From assembly GCA_015259235.1 (NCBI GenBank), contig JABZGM010000107.1, forward strand, positions 1 to 7,060: DNA of 7,060 nucleotides. Direction: 5' to 3'. The position numbers and the translations under genes were made by a program. The notes beneath the pieces are model-generated. The model saw only the letters and a program-made list of their open reading frames with translations. It was not told where the DNA came from and did no database searches. This DNA is from Alloprevotella sp. GTDB taxonomy: Bacteria; Bacteroidota; Bacteroidia; Bacteroidales; Bacteroidaceae. This document shows positions 7,009-7,060 of this stretch, in pieces. Positions within the stretch are counted from its first letter, which is position 1; each line of letters opens with the position of its first letter.

Positions 7009-7051
7009 AAAAAAACGTGGGAGATTTTTTCAAAAACGTGGGAAGTTTTTC
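7009..7051. repeat. Tandem two-copy 21-nt repeat, AAAAACGTGGGA core
   Basis: The 12-mer AAAAACGTGGGA occurs at 7011-7022 and again at 7032-7043, a period of 21 nt. Each copy is followed by a short purine pair and a run of five or six T then C. Each unit is also a small inverted repeat: A6/T6 (7010-7015 with 7025-7030) and AAAAAC/GTTTTT (7032-7037 with 7045-7050). The 3' end may continue beyond the window, so copy number is unknown. It lies in a 192-nt stretch after the HhH gene that holds no other recognisable gene. It could be an intergenic repeat family, a regulatory element, or the start of a repeat-coding ORF. Confidence 0.7.
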
Positions 7052-7060
7052 AGCATATCT

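Overview
The window looks like a chromosomal segment from a Bacteroidota bacterium, probably order Bacteroidales. The evidence is a perfect Bacteroidota-type -7 promoter box (TAnnTTTG, found as TATATTTG), the absence of clear Shine-Dalgarno sequences, a ZnuA variant and a helix-hairpin-helix/outer-membrane barrel protein of kinds I associate with this phylum, and moderate GC (by eye about half). Genus cannot be settled from the sequence. All six recognised genes are on the + strand, and there is no sign of phage, transposon, CRISPR, tRNA or rRNA.

Layout: (1) 1-978 is the 3' three quarters of purD (purine synthesis), cut by the window edge. (2) 979-1100 is a short spacer holding an imperfect hairpin. 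(3) 1101-3994 is a tight four-gene block, probably one operon: an unrecognised multi-pass membrane protein, a small DedA/VTT-type (YqaA-like) membrane protein whose start lies 25 nt inside the previous gene, a ZnuA-like metal-binding lipoprotein, and a ZnuC-like ABC ATPase overlapping it by one base. No ZnuB-type permease is present, so the transporter is incomplete here. (4) 3995-4130 carries the best promoter of the window, driving an eight-strand OmpX-like outer membrane protein (4131-4658). This unit is closed by a very strong intrinsic terminator (4687-4737). (5) 4808-6868 encodes a 686-residue secreted protein with an N-terminal ComEA-like helix-hairpin-helix region followed by what looks like a large outer-membrane beta-barrel. 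(6) 6869-7060 has no recognised gene. It ends in a two-copy tandem repeat of about 21 nt that may continue past the window.

Functionally, the central block points to uptake of zinc or a similar metal: a periplasm-facing lipoprotein captures the metal and an ATPase powers import, with two membrane proteins of unknown role co-transcribed. The last two genes are separate envelope functions. I do not see a clearly new multi-gene system. The points most worth a second look are the HhH-barrel protein, the altered metal site of the ZnuA-like protein, the missing permease, and the terminal repeats.
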